Positions 11,700 through 23,585 are shown, counted from the first letter of the stretch. The stretch is DNA of 64,000 bases from Aphelenchoides besseyi (GCA_024699855.1 JAMPIQ010000003.1:186001-250000), one strand, 5' to 3'. Notes: a model not told the origin generated them from the letters alone. Numbers and translations: made by a program.

Positions 11700-12947
11700 A
11701 TGATTATAGAACTGGATTATTTGATCCTTTTCTTTATACTCACTTCTGTTGTTGTTGCTGACTCTTGTTTTACGGCTGGTGGAAGTGACACCACGTGAGT
11801 TTGTGAATCGTTTGTTTCTACTCGGCTTTCAGGGTCCTTGATCCAACTTGCGCCGGTGGCTCTGTCATTTTGGCTGTCGAGAAGGACAAGCCGTTGGTTG
11901 TCAACTTCAAGGAAGAACAAAGAACTGGAGGTCAAACGCAAATGTGAGTTCAAAGGCGCAAACTGAACTGAACGTTTTTGCATTTTCAGTTTGAACTTTC
12001 TTTTTGGTGGCTGTTTGGTGAACGCGACGTACCAACCCGTTGTATCTCCTCCAACTTTCTTGATTAGTCGGTATTTGATTCGTACTCTTAATTACTGTTT
12101 TAGACGAAAAAACTCTCGATCTTCCCACTACGTTTACCGTTCAATCCGACAAAATTACTGCGAAAGGAGCAAACAAGGCGGTCGATGTTTCGTGTCTGGC
12201 ACAGATTGAACCCGCTGGCGATGATTCTGGACGTTCGAAGATCGTTGTGAACTACTCGGCAACTGACCCTCCGCATGCGAAGGGCTTCAGTGTCGTTTAC
12301 GTGGGTTTCTTTTCAGGAATCAATCATTCCGTTTGTTTGTTTCAGAACGCACCGATCTTTGTGCCGAAGGAAACGGAGCCGTGGTACGAATCTACTTGGT
12401 TTATGATCTGCTATTGTGTGGTGTATGTGAAAAAAGTCGAAGCTCAAACATTTGTGACTTTTAGTGGAGGGGTTCTCGCACTTGCCTTATTGGTGGGCAT
12501 TGTTTGCTTGCTCTATCAATGCATCAACCTTCGTCAAAAACGCAAAGCAAAGGAATTGAACGTCGTGGCGGGTCAAGATGCTGCTCCTGAAGTTGTGTCA
12601 CCGCATACTCCAGCGGGCCAAAACAATACACTAGGAGTTCAAGTCGTCGCAGATAAAAAAACGGACGGACGCGCCTTGGCAAAATCAGTTACTGCCCAGG
12701 ACAGTTTTTTAAAGCCCCGCCAAATTACTATGGACGAGAAAGCTGTAAGTGTTGGTCTGTAAGAAGGAGATCAATTAAAATTTCTAGCATTTTATTCATG
12801 ACAACAATTTGAAGTGTGGTAAGGACGATTATCCTACCGTAAGTCCAAGAGCGGTTGCATTTTATTGCTGTTTAGATGGAGGGCATTCAAAGTGATTGGA
12901 CTTCCAAGAACGAAGGAAAGGCCGAAACTGCAAAGGAAAAGATTTAG
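11700..12947 (+). CDS. Type I single-pass membrane protein, family not recognised
   Basis: The ATG at 11700 opens a hydrophobic signal peptide (LDYLILFFILTSVVVAD), followed by an extracellular region of about 190 residues with scattered Cys (DPTCAGGSVILAVEK, FGGCLVNATYQ, VDVSCLAQIEP) and N-glycosylation motifs. One membrane helix follows (VLALALLVGIVCLLYQCI, near 12472-12525), then a basic and polar cytoplasmic tail. Two further exons extend the tail: the donor after GCT near 12745 joins an exon encoding HFIHDNNLKCGKDDYPT, and that joins a last exon ending TAKEKI with TAG at 12945-12947. The fourth exon needs a weak GTCGGT donor near 12067 to keep frame. The layout resembles the small membrane genes near 10.1 and 32.4 kb, but I see no clear homology. 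Function is unknown. Confidence 0.65.
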
Positions 12948-13122
12948 ACACCAAACGAAAAAAAGATTGAGGTAAGAGCAGTTGAGTTTTCATTACTGGA
13001 GAAGCTTGCAGTTTTGCTTTCACTAATTTTTGCTTCTCTCCCCATTTTTTGCTGAATTTCTTTGTCCCATTTTTCCGATGCGAAGATTCGATAAACCTCC
13101 GTTTTGAGCTTGTGCTTTTGAT

Positions 13123-13479
13123 TTACAGTCGGTGAAAATATGGTTTCAATACCCCGAGTTGAGGCCTGTGAACGCTGATAGTCGTCAAAAACGTGTGACA
13201 GCCATACGATGTCATATCACTGGTCGGTCCAGTTTCTTCATAACAAGACGCGTTGCCAACCGTGGCGTATTCTCCAAACTGATTCTGAAGAACTTTCAAC
13301 ACGCAACAAGTAATGAAAGGATTTTCTGTCGAACAATTAACGTGGCTATCAAATACGATTGATGACGATGCGTTGTGTCGTCTATACGATTCATCATCAT
13401 AACAGCGAATAGCGCGGACATCACTTCCAAGTAGAAAGCACAAAGCAAACAGAATACCGATTGTCCTCAACATTTTCAT
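13123..13479 (-). CDS. Small secreted cysteine-rich protein, possibly Ly6/three-finger-like
   Basis: The ATG at 13479 (an alternative in-frame ATG is at 13533) starts a clear signal peptide (MLRTIGILFALCFLLGSDVRA). The mature start IRCYDDESY resembles the LxCY opening of Ly6-type domains. About six Cys follow, including NCSTENPFITCC and NASCYEE, with two N-x-S/T glycosylation motifs and a late YGC. The C-terminal CC-x-D-x-CN signature of typical nematode Ly6 proteins is missing, so the protein may be truncated or have a further exon. The gene sits 160 bases downstream of a second gene of similar type in the same orientation. Confidence 0.55.
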   Translation of the reverse strand: MKMLRTIGILFALCFLLGSDVRAIRCYDDESYRRHNASSSIVFDSHVNCSTENPFITCCVLKVLQNQFGEYATVGNASCYEETGPTSDMTSYGCHTFLTTISVHRPQLGVLKPYFHRL

Positions 13480-13642
13480 CAAACTGCTCTTCAAGTTTCC
13501 ATCCGAGAAGCGTATGGTGATTAAAATGCACATCTTCAGGTATACTCATTGATAATCAACCAACGTTTCGAAAAAACCGTTTCAATTAAAATGCAATTTC
13601 GTTTATTTTGGATAACAAAAACTCGGAAGATTACTTTGGCAA

Positions 13643-13906
13643 TCATCGTTTGTTGCAGAATTCAGTGCTAAAAACACAATTAGAGTAACAGATAGGTCTC
13701 TGTTTGTCTTACTTGCAACGACAAGAAATTATGCTTCCTCCGATGTTATTGCAACCAAAATCAAATCGTGCTCTGCAACAACCATACCTCTCAATCATTC
13801 TCGTTCGTTGTAATATTTGAATAACCAGCGCAGCAGAAAGGATAAAAAGCTTCGAAGTCTGCGCAATCTTCTGTTGCAAGAAATACAATGATAGTAACTT
13901 CGCCAT
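13643..13906 (-). CDS. Small Ly6-like cysteine-rich protein
   Basis: Two exons (13712-13906 and 13643-13667) join through a 44-base GT-AG intron. The second exon changes the end to CRCNTEFCNKR with TGA at 13643-13645. That CxCN...CN ending, preceded by YGCCRARFDFGC, is the C-terminal hallmark of Ly6/three-finger proteins. The N-terminus (MAKLLSLYFLQQ...LFILSAALVIQIL) is hydrophobic but a poor signal peptide, and the expected early CY motif is absent. The annotated start may therefore be internal to a longer gene, or the copy may be truncated. It is a probable tandem relative of the gene at 13123-13479. Confidence 0.5.
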
Positions 13907-14645
13907 CCTTTATAGTACGTACACCAGAATAATAACCGAGAGTTCAGACAACTGGGAAACACAAAAATAAGAAGAAAAGAAAATTGCGAACAAAATGACG
14001 AGGATTCCCAACAGAATTAGAATTCATCACAAACGATAATGTGAGTTGTCTTCTGACTCGAAAATGCTGACAACTATGGTGACCATTTCAATGAAAAAGC
14101 AACCTAATCTAAGCGATCAATACACATAGTTCAACGCCACGACTATGAGCATAACATTAATTCAAGTAGAAATGTGATGATCGTTGAAGTCTGTGGATTG
14201 AAGTTCTTGTCTAAACTGCTCATCTCGACTATGAAAACCACTATGCAGCGTTGATTACACGGAATATAAATCAATGCTCCCAATGACTACGAAGAAAATC
14301 ACGCTAAATCACAAATAAATAACGAAATAACGGTCATAAGTGGTTAACAAAAGCGAATTTAACATCCTACGAATAGCATCCACGTAACTTTGAATACTCA
14401 GACATACGACTACCAGACGTTGGTTAGCATGTTCTAAGCGTCAATCAACCTTCATTTTGAAACACAATTAAACTAATGAAGCAATTGGCTTATCAATAAC
14501 ATACAGTCATACAAGAACAAAATAAAAAATAAAAGCGTTTGTAAAGCCGCTGTGTGGAAAATAGTTTTTTCACGAGTAATAAACAAAATGTTCTGATGAA
14601 ACGGTCATAAATTTGTGACCACGTTGATTAGGCGGAATAGACTAT
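13907..14645. other. AT-rich intergenic region
   Basis: I see no open frame with splice logic, no RNA gene and no repeat in this stretch. It runs up to the duplicated tRNA-Pro block. Confidence 0.4.
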
Positions 14646-14846
14646 CTGGTTATTTTGAGCTGCAAAGATGACTATAAGAATACAGACTATTAAAACACTC
14701 ATACTCGACTTATCTGCCTCTAAACAGCAAAAAGTATTGGGCTCGGCCGGGAATCGAACCCGGAGCCTCTCGCACCCAAAGCGAGAATCATGCCATTAGA
14801 CCACCAAGCCGACAATCGAAATCGCAAATACGTCGAAGTAATCGCC
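14646..14846 (-). repeat. 201-base inverted duplicate of 41071-41271 containing tRNA-Pro
   Basis: The reverse complement of this interval matches 41071-41271 over its full 201 bases, including about 36 bases before and about 93 bases after the tRNA. Homology fades quickly outside these limits. This looks like a recent dispersal of a tRNA gene with its flanks. Confidence 0.9.
14739..14810 (-). tRNA. tRNA-Pro (UGG)
   Basis: The 72-base minus-strand sequence folds as a standard cloverleaf. Acceptor arm GGCTTGG pairs with CCGAGCC, the anticodon stem CTCGC/GCGAG encloses the loop TTTGGGT (anticodon TGG), and the T arm has GGGTTCGATTCCC. A-box and B-box promoter elements are intact. Confidence 0.95.
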
Positions 14847-15068
14847 GCGATAGGTCCACTTGCGCGCAATCTTCTCCTCGTGTGAGTGGACGGAGCGAGA
14901 GTATCCAAAGTAACGAGACATTTTGATATCTGAGAGACAAACTTCTACTTGGTCAGCAACATTCTCTGAGCAAAGTTAGCATTTTGCGGGCTCATCGTAC
15001 AAACACTTTTGCTCTCATTCTTCGTTGTGTCAAGTTCTCAATCAGTTGCTTGTTTTGGGGCTTTCGAA

Positions 15069-15500
15069 ATGTTTCGTCTTTTTGTCGCGGTTCTCCTCTT
15101 CGCTATCATTGACACGATCAAAGTAGTATTGTCATAGGATGTGAAAGAAAAGAAGGTGACAAGTACATAAATTAGTATGTGTGGACAACATTCAATTTGA
15201 CTGACTGTTTGTTGTTTCAGTAAAAATTACATACTCGTAAAACCAGACACTACTTGTAAGAATTTTGTTACCATTTGCATCGTTTGTATTTGTCTAGTCT
15301 TGCCAGATCTGTTGCCGATGGCATTTACGGTTACATTGGATAGTCAGTTTTGTTCTTCGCCTTCTAATCTCGTTTCTATTGCAAAAAGAAGCGCAAGGAA
15401 GCCGGTGGTGACGCGAAGTCGAATGAAGAGACCGCGGAGATGTGCAGTACAATCGAAATGATCGTTGGAGTCACATTCGTATCGTTGATTTCGATTAAGT
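15069..15500 (+). pseudogene. Decayed paralogue of the small membrane protein at 32361-32709
   Basis: A start MFRLFVAVLLFAIIDTIKV reads into an in-frame TAG. After an intron, a membrane-like segment (SVLFFAF) carries two more stops, then continues as FYCKKKRKEAGGDAKSNEE and TAEMCSTIEMIVG. The last part matches the tail of the intact minus-strand gene at 32361-32709 (KRRNEAGGEVESSEETAETCDTIEV). Several stop codons and the shared tail make a pseudogene the simplest reading. Exon limits are approximate. Confidence 0.55.
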
Positions 15501-15826
15501 GAAATTAACTTGAGGTGCTTTAAACGACTCTTATATACAGGAACTGGTTAAGTGGAAATTGTGATTACCAAAAAACACGTGATTATTACTACCGTGCTGT
15601 CTCGGTCCAATGCAAATGTCATTCCCAGTCATCTTTAGTGGTTTATTGAGATTAACATAGAAACTGAGAGCTCTGAAGAATGCCCATTTCCGCAATTATA
15701 AAAACGATCAAACAGCATAAACTTGAGAGCAAAAAACAAAAAGCTCAAATCTGAATGCAGGCACTAAAATTAATGTGATACGACTGTCTCAAGAAATAAG
15801 CGTGTCATTCATAGTTTTTATTCAAA
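15501..15826. other. Intergenic region
   Basis: No gene is seen. It includes the downstream region of elp-5, whose minus-strand AATAAA lies near 15815. Confidence 0.4.
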
Positions 15827-16835
15827 TCAAATCATTAAGTCCTCATCGGGATCACTATCGTCCAAGTCGTCCCCTTGATCGGGTGTGTAAATGATTTGAC
15901 CGCCGGCACGAATCTTCTTTCCAGCTCCGATGTTCAATGAGACCAAACCTAAAGGCAAAGTTGATTGCAATGGAATTCTGAAGTTACCTTCTTCATTTTG
16001 CGCGTGAGTAAACGGCAACTTTGTTGAACGTTTCGCTTTCTGTTCCTCGGCACTCAAATTGAGTCCCATGTCGAAGGTTGTCTTTGGTAATGAGTCTTGA
16101 GGTCCGTTGGCTTGTGTCTCTTCAATTTGGAATTTGGGCAGTTGATAAGCTTGAGCGTGAATGCACAGAGTGGTCGGATCGATTGTAAACTCTTCGGTCT
16201 GCAACTCTTGTGTTGGATCAAAACTCGAAAGAAAACAAACCGTTTGACCGTAAGCTCCGTCTTTCTTTTCGGTTTTGGTTTCGCAAATCGTCTTTCCATT
16301 CTTAACGCGTAATCGAAGAACATTGGAACAAACGTAATGCAAACGAGCGACCTTTTCAGATAAATCGAAACGTTCAAACAGTCGAGTTATCACCGGGCAG
16401 AAAGCTGTAAATCTGCATCGATAATCAAGTTCAAGTTAAGCTTACTGGACAACTGATGCAAAATTCGAGCAGTTTTGTCGAGGCCCAAAAACTGGACAAG
16501 AACATCCGAATTGCTCACAAAAATCACTTGTTTCATGTTTTTAATCTCCGGCTCAACAATCTCAACCAATCGATCCAACGCGTCGATCTGAACGCTCAGA
16601 ATCCGAACGCCGTCGATTCTAAACCATTGACTTATCTCAAACTTGGCAGCCAAACTCACGATGCTCGTTGGAACCATCGCTGTAATTCCCGCGTATCCGC
16701 AAAAGTTCCGACCACTAGAAATGAAAACTGTTGACTTTGAAGACGTTTCAACGTCGCTAACACCACTGGAGTTCCGTTGAGTCCGACGGTCGGTTCTTGG
16801 ACCAAAGTCACGCCTCGCAACGGCAAATTTTCCAT
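15827..16835 (-). CDS. elp-5: Elongator complex protein 5
   Basis: ELP5 is a RecA-fold subunit of the ELP4-5-6 subcomplex of Elongator, which modifies wobble uridines in tRNA. Exons at 16660-16835, 16446-16618 and 15827-16404 join in frame to 308 residues, the normal family length. The ATG at 16835 begins MENLPLRGVTLVQE, aligning with the start of animal ELP5. Near the C-terminus, the motif LNLSAEEQKAKRSTKLPF and the acidic end IYTPDQGDDLDDSDPDEDL match the conserved ELP5 tail (YEPD...DDLD..DPDDDL). The gene lies 133 bases downstream of the STRIP stop on the same strand, a spacing typical of nematode operons with SL2 trans-splicing. Confidence 0.88.
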
Positions 16836-16968
16836 CAAAACCAAGCAGGTTAGTCTTGGATTTGTTTCATAGCAAAGTAATCACTCGCATTGAACACAAT
16901 CAGTCCCACTACTCGATCGATAAATAAGAGTTTATTTCAAATTTACAAACAAAGAAAATTCAAAAATT

Positions 16969-19900
16969 TCAGCTCATAGTAACCATTTGCTCCAATTCAT
17001 CCGTGGGTTTGATCACGGCATCCCAATCGACGGGATTGCGGAAAACAGCGTCTTCCAACCACTTCTCGTAGTTGCGTCGGAAGTGAACCGAAAACTCGGG
17101 AGTTTCGGAGAGCAACGAAGTTGCCGAATTGTCCACAGGCTCAAACTCCGACAAATCCAATTCGTCATCGTATTCCTGTTCCTGCTCCTCTTCTTGTTCC
17201 GACTGTTCATTCTCGTTCTCTTCGGCGAACTGCGATCCGTTCGACATCTTATCTTTTGGATCGTTTACTGAAACAATCGTTTAGTTCAGTTGCCAGTCGA
17301 GTACTCACTCAACGTCAGTTCGGGATACAAATCACCGTAACGGCGTGAGTTGAATCGTTCGATTGCACTTTTTAGATCGCGCTCCTCCATCTGGAAGTCC
17401 CACGATTTGCATCGGGTCTCGTTGGCGAAGGCCCAATCGTCGTTGAGACGATGACGCACTTTCATGTAAATGGACGAGATCACGTCCATATTCGTTCTCC
17501 GCCATTGCCGACCCAAATAACGAGCTTGCATTTTCAGCAGCTTCAACGCGTAGAATTGAAAGATGCCCTGAAAAGGTCGAAATGAATTGATCAACTCAGT
17601 CAACGTCACCAATCGAATTTTCAAACATCGTTTCAGAATCGGCGCCGACTTGAACACCACCAACATCATTGTCCGCGAGTGTTTGTTCTTCGTGAGTTTA
17701 TTTAGAATTCGCAGCAAATTCACAGACGAGAAGACGTTCCGCCACAGGAAATACGATTGATTGTGCGCCTCTTCGGCGATGTTCTCTGCACTTAGAATCG
17801 GCCATTGTCCTGCAAAACACTTCAAATTGTTCTGGTGCGGATTCTTAACTTACGTTCATGAGTTGCAAACCAAACCACAGCTTTGGGATAACAGAGTGGA
17901 GCCAACTCATTTTTGGACTGAAAGTATTTAGCCATATTCTGATCCAGAAACTTCAAAATCAACGGCAAACAATTCGTCAAGACCAACTGTTGAGCCAAGT
18001 TCTCGAACTGATAGATGTGAGTTAGACGAAACAATTTCAACAAGTTGATCAACACGGCGGTTGTTGCTTTCACGATGATTTCTTTGTGTCTGTTGATGTC
18101 GATGGCCAAACGAACGGCCTCTTCCAAAACGTTGTGTGTCGAAGAACAAACATCCAAATTCAACGAACTCGAAAGCATATCCGCCGCATCCGAGTGCTTA
18201 CTCAATACATCCGATAGAATGATTGCCGATTCCATTTTGGCTTTTGGAGCGGGAATGGCGGCCAACAAAACTTTCAGGAAACAAATCGAATCGGTTGGCA
18301 AAGTCGGAACCATGTGCACGTAGAGATTCTCGGCCGGAGACTCCGTCACTTGTTCCCGATGCGAAAAAGGAAACTTGTTGAGAAGTCGTTCGCGTTCAAT
18401 CTAAACATCGCAAACCAATCGAGAAGAAAAGCATTGACTTACCTCCAAGTCGCCGGTAGATGTGTAAAGATGTCGGCGAAGAGCGTTGACGGATTGCAAA
18501 ACAGGAGGCGGAAACCCAAAAAGACTTTTGCCATCACCCGGCAGTTTGTAACCGTAGAACTTTAGACGTTCATTTTCGATGAACTGTTCAATCTCCGACT
18601 CGCGAACTTTTGACGTCCACGGCAGCGACGATGGAATGGGAGAATGAGCCAATGGAGTTGACGGATCGTCTTCTTCCTCTTTAATCGGATGTTCTTCAGC
18701 AGCTGCTGCACCGTCTGGAAGATCGCCCTGTGGTTGCGAATCGTTCAAAACCAACGACGAGGCTTCTTCGTCATCCAACGGCTCATCATCGATGTCCAAT
18801 GGCAATGGCGGTGGAAGCGGTGCAACCGACGAAGAATCATCGCCGGAAAGAGCCGTCAACGCTTGTTGTCGATTGAAAGCACCGCGATTCGCATTCAGAC
18901 GTCCACGCGAATTTTCAGCGCCTCCGAAACGTCGTGTTTTACGAGTAGACGGTTCGGCAGCAGCTTCCGAAGCGGTGGAAAAGTTGGTGGCACGCATTTT
19001 GGCTGCAGTCTGAAAACACGACGACTGTAAACCACGAGAGTAAAATCTAACTTACGGTGACAGTGTCTTCGATGGGCGGCAACCCAGCGGTTTGACGTTT
19101 CTTCGCTTTCTCTTCTTTCATTTGCTGCCTGAAGCCAAAGAAACTGTTTGCTCACTTATCGATTTAAACTCACATGTCACCACAAGACGCCAACATCACT
19201 TTCCAAATTAACAACATCACTTTCTTAATTGGAATACGAGTACACGAGCCGCGAATGAATGGTGGGACCAAATCGAAAAGGAACGAAAGAAGCGGTTTGT
19301 CGATGCACTCAATCGGTTCACCTGCAATTCGACGATCATTTCACGCAAACTCAAGAATGTAACTCACGTAACTCGCGAATGAATTGCTGTTGAAGTTGTT
19401 CGAGACGTGAAGCCGAGTAGTCGGAGACGTGAGTGCACTTGGCCAATACTTCGGAACGTCGAATTGACTCAACCATGTGATACAAACACGACAAAACGGC
19501 TCGAATCATCTCGTTCTCGGCCATCGTTGCCGTTTTCTTCGGTCTTTCAGCGCCATCAGTCGACGACAATGATCGAGTGTTCGAGTGCGTGGAAAGCGCC
19601 GATGGATTGCGATCATTGCCGTAAATTTGATCCAAATAAGCTTGTCGCTCTTCCGTCGCGTCGTTAGCTTCCAGAAGCAGAACTTCGCAAAGCGTCTGAA
19701 GCTCCAAAACATCTTTCAAACCTATCGACTTCACTTACCCTGAAAACTCCAGCTTCGTAGGCCAAATACGCGTTGCAGGCCGCTTGCAGAAGACAAAAGT
19801 TTTCCAAAAAATCACCATTAGATCGCAGATTTCGTCGAGCCTCGTCCATACAGTCCGTTACGACCTCGGAATGCGGTGATTCCAAATCCAAATAAGCGCC

Positions 19901-20822
19901 CTAAACTTCGATAGTCACCTCTCAAAAGTAGAAGCCACTAACCTGCAGAATGTACAGGAGAGTTCGGGCCGCTTCCAATCGATCGTGAGCAGATGACATC
20001 TCCAGGTATTGAATGATGTCGGCCAGAACCGCTTGTTTCTCCGCCTTCGCTAACCCAATCCAAACGGTAGACATCTTCTTCTGCTGCAGAAACTGCTGAT
20101 ACGAATCGCCGTTGGCAGTCCACTCGTTCAGTTCGGCGTAAGAATACAACTCGGCCAATTCGGAAGCGAACGTGTCGCAGTCCGCGTACTTGAAGTTAAT
20201 GTCGCCCATTTCGTTTCGAAACGACTAAAAAGCAAATCAAAACAAAAAACAAGAACTTACTCCCGCTTCAAAGGACAAGTTTGTTAAGTTCGAGGATAAC
20301 TGCCGCAGTTTGGGCAAATGAGCGGATCGTCGTTGAGCCAATGAGCTTTCGCAAAGCTGGAAAACATAATTGAAAGCACGAATCCGATCACCGAACCTCC
20401 GACTCTTCTTGCGGAGCAAACGAACTGATTCCCAAATTCGGCCGTTGAAGTTGCCGAGTCACCGGTTGGTGTGTGTTTTCGGTTTCGCTCAGCGAAAGGG
20501 CCGTTGGCTCACTGCTCAACTGCACGTCCACCTTCGAGATCGGCGCCTCGTTTCCATAGACTGCAAACAAATTTAATCAGCAAAACGATCTTTGAAGCCC
20601 AGTAGAAATGAAGGGGACAAGGTTGCTTTTTGTTTCTAAACGTCCGAGTTGGCTTTTCACAAGTGGCCAACCAATAATTAGTTCCTTCACAAGCCACTAA
20701 TCATCGTAAAAAGTCGAAACGAAGACAACTTTTCCATTACAACAGATACCCCGCGCAATTATCGTTCGATGGAGAAACTCACTGTTATTCGCAAATTGCG
20801 GTCGAACTTGCCGTTGTTCCAT
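16969..20822 (-). CDS. farl-11: Striatin-interacting protein STRIP/FAR11 homologue
   Basis: STRIP proteins are core subunits of the STRIPAK phosphatase-kinase complex, with roles in ER and Golgi organisation and Hippo signalling. More than ten short-intron exons are visible. The ATG at 20822 (MEQRQVRPQFANN) splices after 20783 to an exon encoding YGNEAPISKVDVQ. The N1221 domain begins NFKYADCDTFASELAELYSY (about 20209-20130) and continues to MIRAVLSCLYHMVESI. A low-complexity acidic and Pro-rich linker lies at 18640-18800. The C-terminal DUF3402 domain has FSSVNLLRILNKLTKNKHSR and KMQARYLGRQWRRTNMDV (17450-17720). The end is an acidic Glu/Gln run followed by WLEDAVFRNPVDWDAVI and a TGA at 16969. 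No frame disruption was found. It is likely the middle gene of an operon. Confidence 0.9.
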
Positions 20823-21051
20823 GTAGACTCGACGTTTACGCCAAATAACCTCCGACCATCCTTCGACATCCGGTGCTGCTATCGAGCGTTGCGACGTAAC
20901 GCCAAAGAACGAAAACTTTCCCGGTCGAGAGTTCGTTCGTTGGTTTTGAAGCTCAAAGAAACAACGAAGAGGTTTTAGAATCAACTGAATTTATTTGGAC
21001 ACAAAAAAGCTACAGACGCACACGGAACCTAAACGACACGAGAAGACCTCT
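20823..21051 (-). promoter_or_regulatory. Inter-cistronic spacer with poly(A) signal and possible trans-splice acceptor
   Basis: On the minus strand, AATAAA is followed at once by TTCAG near 20984-20995, about 60 bases after the stop of the ATP synthase gene. A poly(A) signal next to an acceptor is what is expected at a nematode operon junction. The 5' leader to the STRIP ATG would be about 160 bases. Inference only. Confidence 0.45.
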
Positions 21052-21592
21052 CTACCAGTGATAGACGTTCTTCTTGATCTCCCAATAGCGATGCTGTTTG
21101 ACGAACCAGTTGAGGAACGAGAAGGCGAAAATGAAACGAAAGATGGTCTTCACGACCGGCGCGTACACAGGTCCCGAATAAAATTTGTTGTGAACACGCC
21201 AAATCTGACGCATAAACTCGTTGTAGAAGGCGCCGATCGTCTTTTCGCGACGTCCGATCCACGCCGGCAACTCGGCCACTTTCACGTTCATCAATTTGGT
21301 GTCCGCTGAAAACGGAGGACGTTCAGAAAAAGAACAGGACAACTCACGTTTTCCGTAATAGCGCCAATGACAATACGGACCGTGGACCTTTGGATTCCAG
21401 CGCTTGTCAAAGAGTCCGATTTCGGTACGATGAATGACGCGATTGTAGAAGTAGACGCCCAGACGTTCGAAGGCGCGCGAAATCGGCGTGAAGATCAAAT
21501 CCGGAACCCATGGCGTCAATTTGGTGCCTGGAAAAACGAGGACGTCGACGTGAATCCGCAAAAAACTTACCTGGTGGCGGCGGACGAAACAT
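21052..21592 (-). CDS. Mitochondrial ATP synthase subunit f
   Basis: This is the Fo membrane-stalk subunit f (ATP5MF type) of mitochondrial ATP synthase, which sits in the inner membrane. Exons 21571-21592, 21348-21527 and 21052-21305 join to 151 residues. MFRPPPPG at the start, PISRAFERLGVYFYNRVIH, HGPYCHWRYYGK and VAELPAWIGRREKT agree closely with the nematode orthologue (C. elegans R53.4). One C-terminal membrane helix (IFRFIFAFSFLNWFV) is followed by a short tail ending KKNVYHW. The gene is divergent from RMI1, with about 180 bases between the two ATGs, so a shared promoter region is likely. It is probably the first gene of the operon with farl-11 and elp-5. Confidence 0.93.
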
Positions 21593-21772
21593 TTTCGCTT
21601 TTTGGACGTTTAACTTTAACAGAAATCACGGGAAACCAAAACGTCGCGACAGCGAAAAGCGAGAGCCCCGAGCGCGACGCAGCGAAAAGCGTGTACGTGC
21701 AAGTGAGTGCCGGGAATTCGAACGCCAATTTCGCGTCCATTTTCTCTTCGTTTTTTCGTTTCTTTGCGTTTA

Positions 21773-23537
21773 ATGGACGAAAAATTTGGCCAAATTCTCC
21801 GCGCGAATTTTCTTGCGCATCACGTCGACGTGCGTCTCGAGTGGCTCGTTGCGGCCGTCGACTTTTGCCGTCAAAAACAAGTGAGTTGAAGCGAAAGCCA
21901 TCGGGACTTGTGATTCGAATGCTTTCAGATTTCGGACGATCAGATCGCAGCTCACGTCTTCTACGAATGGTTGAATTCCGATCTCCGACTCACGACCCTC
22001 AGCTTCTTCCAACCGTCGGATCACGTTCTGACTCAGCGGATTGTTCTTCAGGTACGGAAATTCAACGTTTCCCATCAGTTCGCTTCAGGTGCTTTCGATT
22101 GTCGACATCTCACGACCATCACGGCAACCGTCTCAGAACGGCGATTTGGACGTGCAGACAAGTCATGAGACAGTGTCTACCGAGGAACTTCAACTGCCCC
22201 ATAATCGTATGTTCAAAATGAGGTTGACGGACGAGAAGAACAAAATCTGGGCCATTGAGCACCGGCCAATCCCCGGCATGTCGGCCGTTCGGCCGGGATG
22301 CAAAGTAAGTGAGATGTTCTGTCGTTTGACTTTGGTCTTTAGCTTTTGATTCGCTCGAACGTTCGTGTTCACAAAAAAACTTTGCTGATGACCGAACAGA
22401 ACATTCAAATTCTTGGCGGTTCAGTTAGGGAAATTGCTGTGTCTGAAGCTGAAACAGAATCTAGACCTGCTGTGAAGCAGAAAGCTCAAGCTAAAGAAGT
22501 ATTACACACCCAACAGCCAACTTCCTCACGTCTCGACCCGGCAGTTTGCTTTTCAGCAGCAATGAAGCAACGAAAACCGAAAGCTCGTACGACGGTGAGA
22601 TTTTTTCAAAAGGAATGTTTTTGATTCGAATCTTAGGAAACACAAATGGTGACCGTGGAACCGAAACGTCCACTTACCACGGCCACTCAGCCGCTATTAA
22701 CTGAATACTATCCGGCTGCATCGCAGATACGAAACAAAGAAAATGAGCGTCCGGAAGTGATCAAAAAGTTCAAGCAACTGAAAATGATGAGCATCAAGAA
22801 GGCGCTAAACTTTGTTAAGCATCGTATCAACAAGTACACATTTACAATCGTTGTAAGTTTTTGATTTCTATTATTTATAAATTGGGGGATCTTAGCTGTA
22901 GAAAATTCAAGACTAAGAGTAGGAGTCCTTTTAGTTGCTTCCAAATCCAAAGTCTCCCGATCCTTGAGCTTCAATTATTCGGGTAGGTTTAATTGAAGAC
23001 TTCAAAATGGTTTGATTGGGTGTTGGTGACTTTTTTGCTGTTGTTTAAGTGTTCAGTTAAGTTGCTGGGCTTTTAAGTTTAAGCTCCGTTTATTCTCTTC
23101 TTTAGTAGAACATCAATCCACTAGCAGCCACTAATCAACCGCCAACTTTCAGGGACGTGTGAAGAGCATTTTGGAGAAATTGCACATCACGGACGATCAA
23201 TGGACACTTCGGATTTTGTTGGCCGACGAGTCCGGCGACGAACTTGATTGCCGATTCGATGCGAAGTTCTTAGACGAAATGGTCGGAATTACGGCCAAGG
23301 AAGCTTTGGTAAACTTCAAAAGTGAATGACGTCTTTCAAGCGCGGTTGCAGGAGATCAAACAAAGCAAAAACAGAATACGCCAAATCGAAGGTCAAGAGA
23401 AGTTGCGAATGGTGGACGCGAATCTTCGACGATCGGATTTGGTCTTCGACGTTGAATTCCACTCCCAACTAACGCCGGTCATTAGGCGCATGGAAACGTT
23501 AGCAGATCGACTTTTGAGTTCCGATGAAGACGAATAA
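21773..23537 (+). CDS. rmh-1: RecQ-mediated genome instability protein 1 (RMI1) homologue
   Basis: RMI1 is the OB-fold partner of BLM helicase and topoisomerase III in dissolving double Holliday junctions. The ATG at 21773 starts MDEKFGQILRANFLAHHVDV, a helical N-terminal region. The OB-fold core follows: MFKMRLTDEKNKIWAIEHRP, then a PGCKLLIRSNVRVHKKTLLM segment and NIQILGGSV (22200-22425). A polar linker is followed by a second OB-fold (VKSILEKLHITDDQWTLRIL and FLDEMVGITAKEAL, 23157-23309) and a charged tail ending LLSSDEDE with TAA at 23535. The intron between the linker and second OB exon is unusually long here, about 300 bases. The symbol is by analogy with the C. elegans RMI1 homologues. 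Its 3' end is convergent with FPPS, 48 bases apart. Confidence 0.82.
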
Positions 23538-23585
23538 TTTCCCATTTTCAATCAATTTATTAAGATAATAAATAAGTGAATTTTC

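Noticed and set aside
21367..22221. A 284-codon plus-strand open frame
   Set aside because: It runs antisense through ATP synthase subunit f and then out of frame through RMI1; its sequence is Arg/Ser-rich with no domain.
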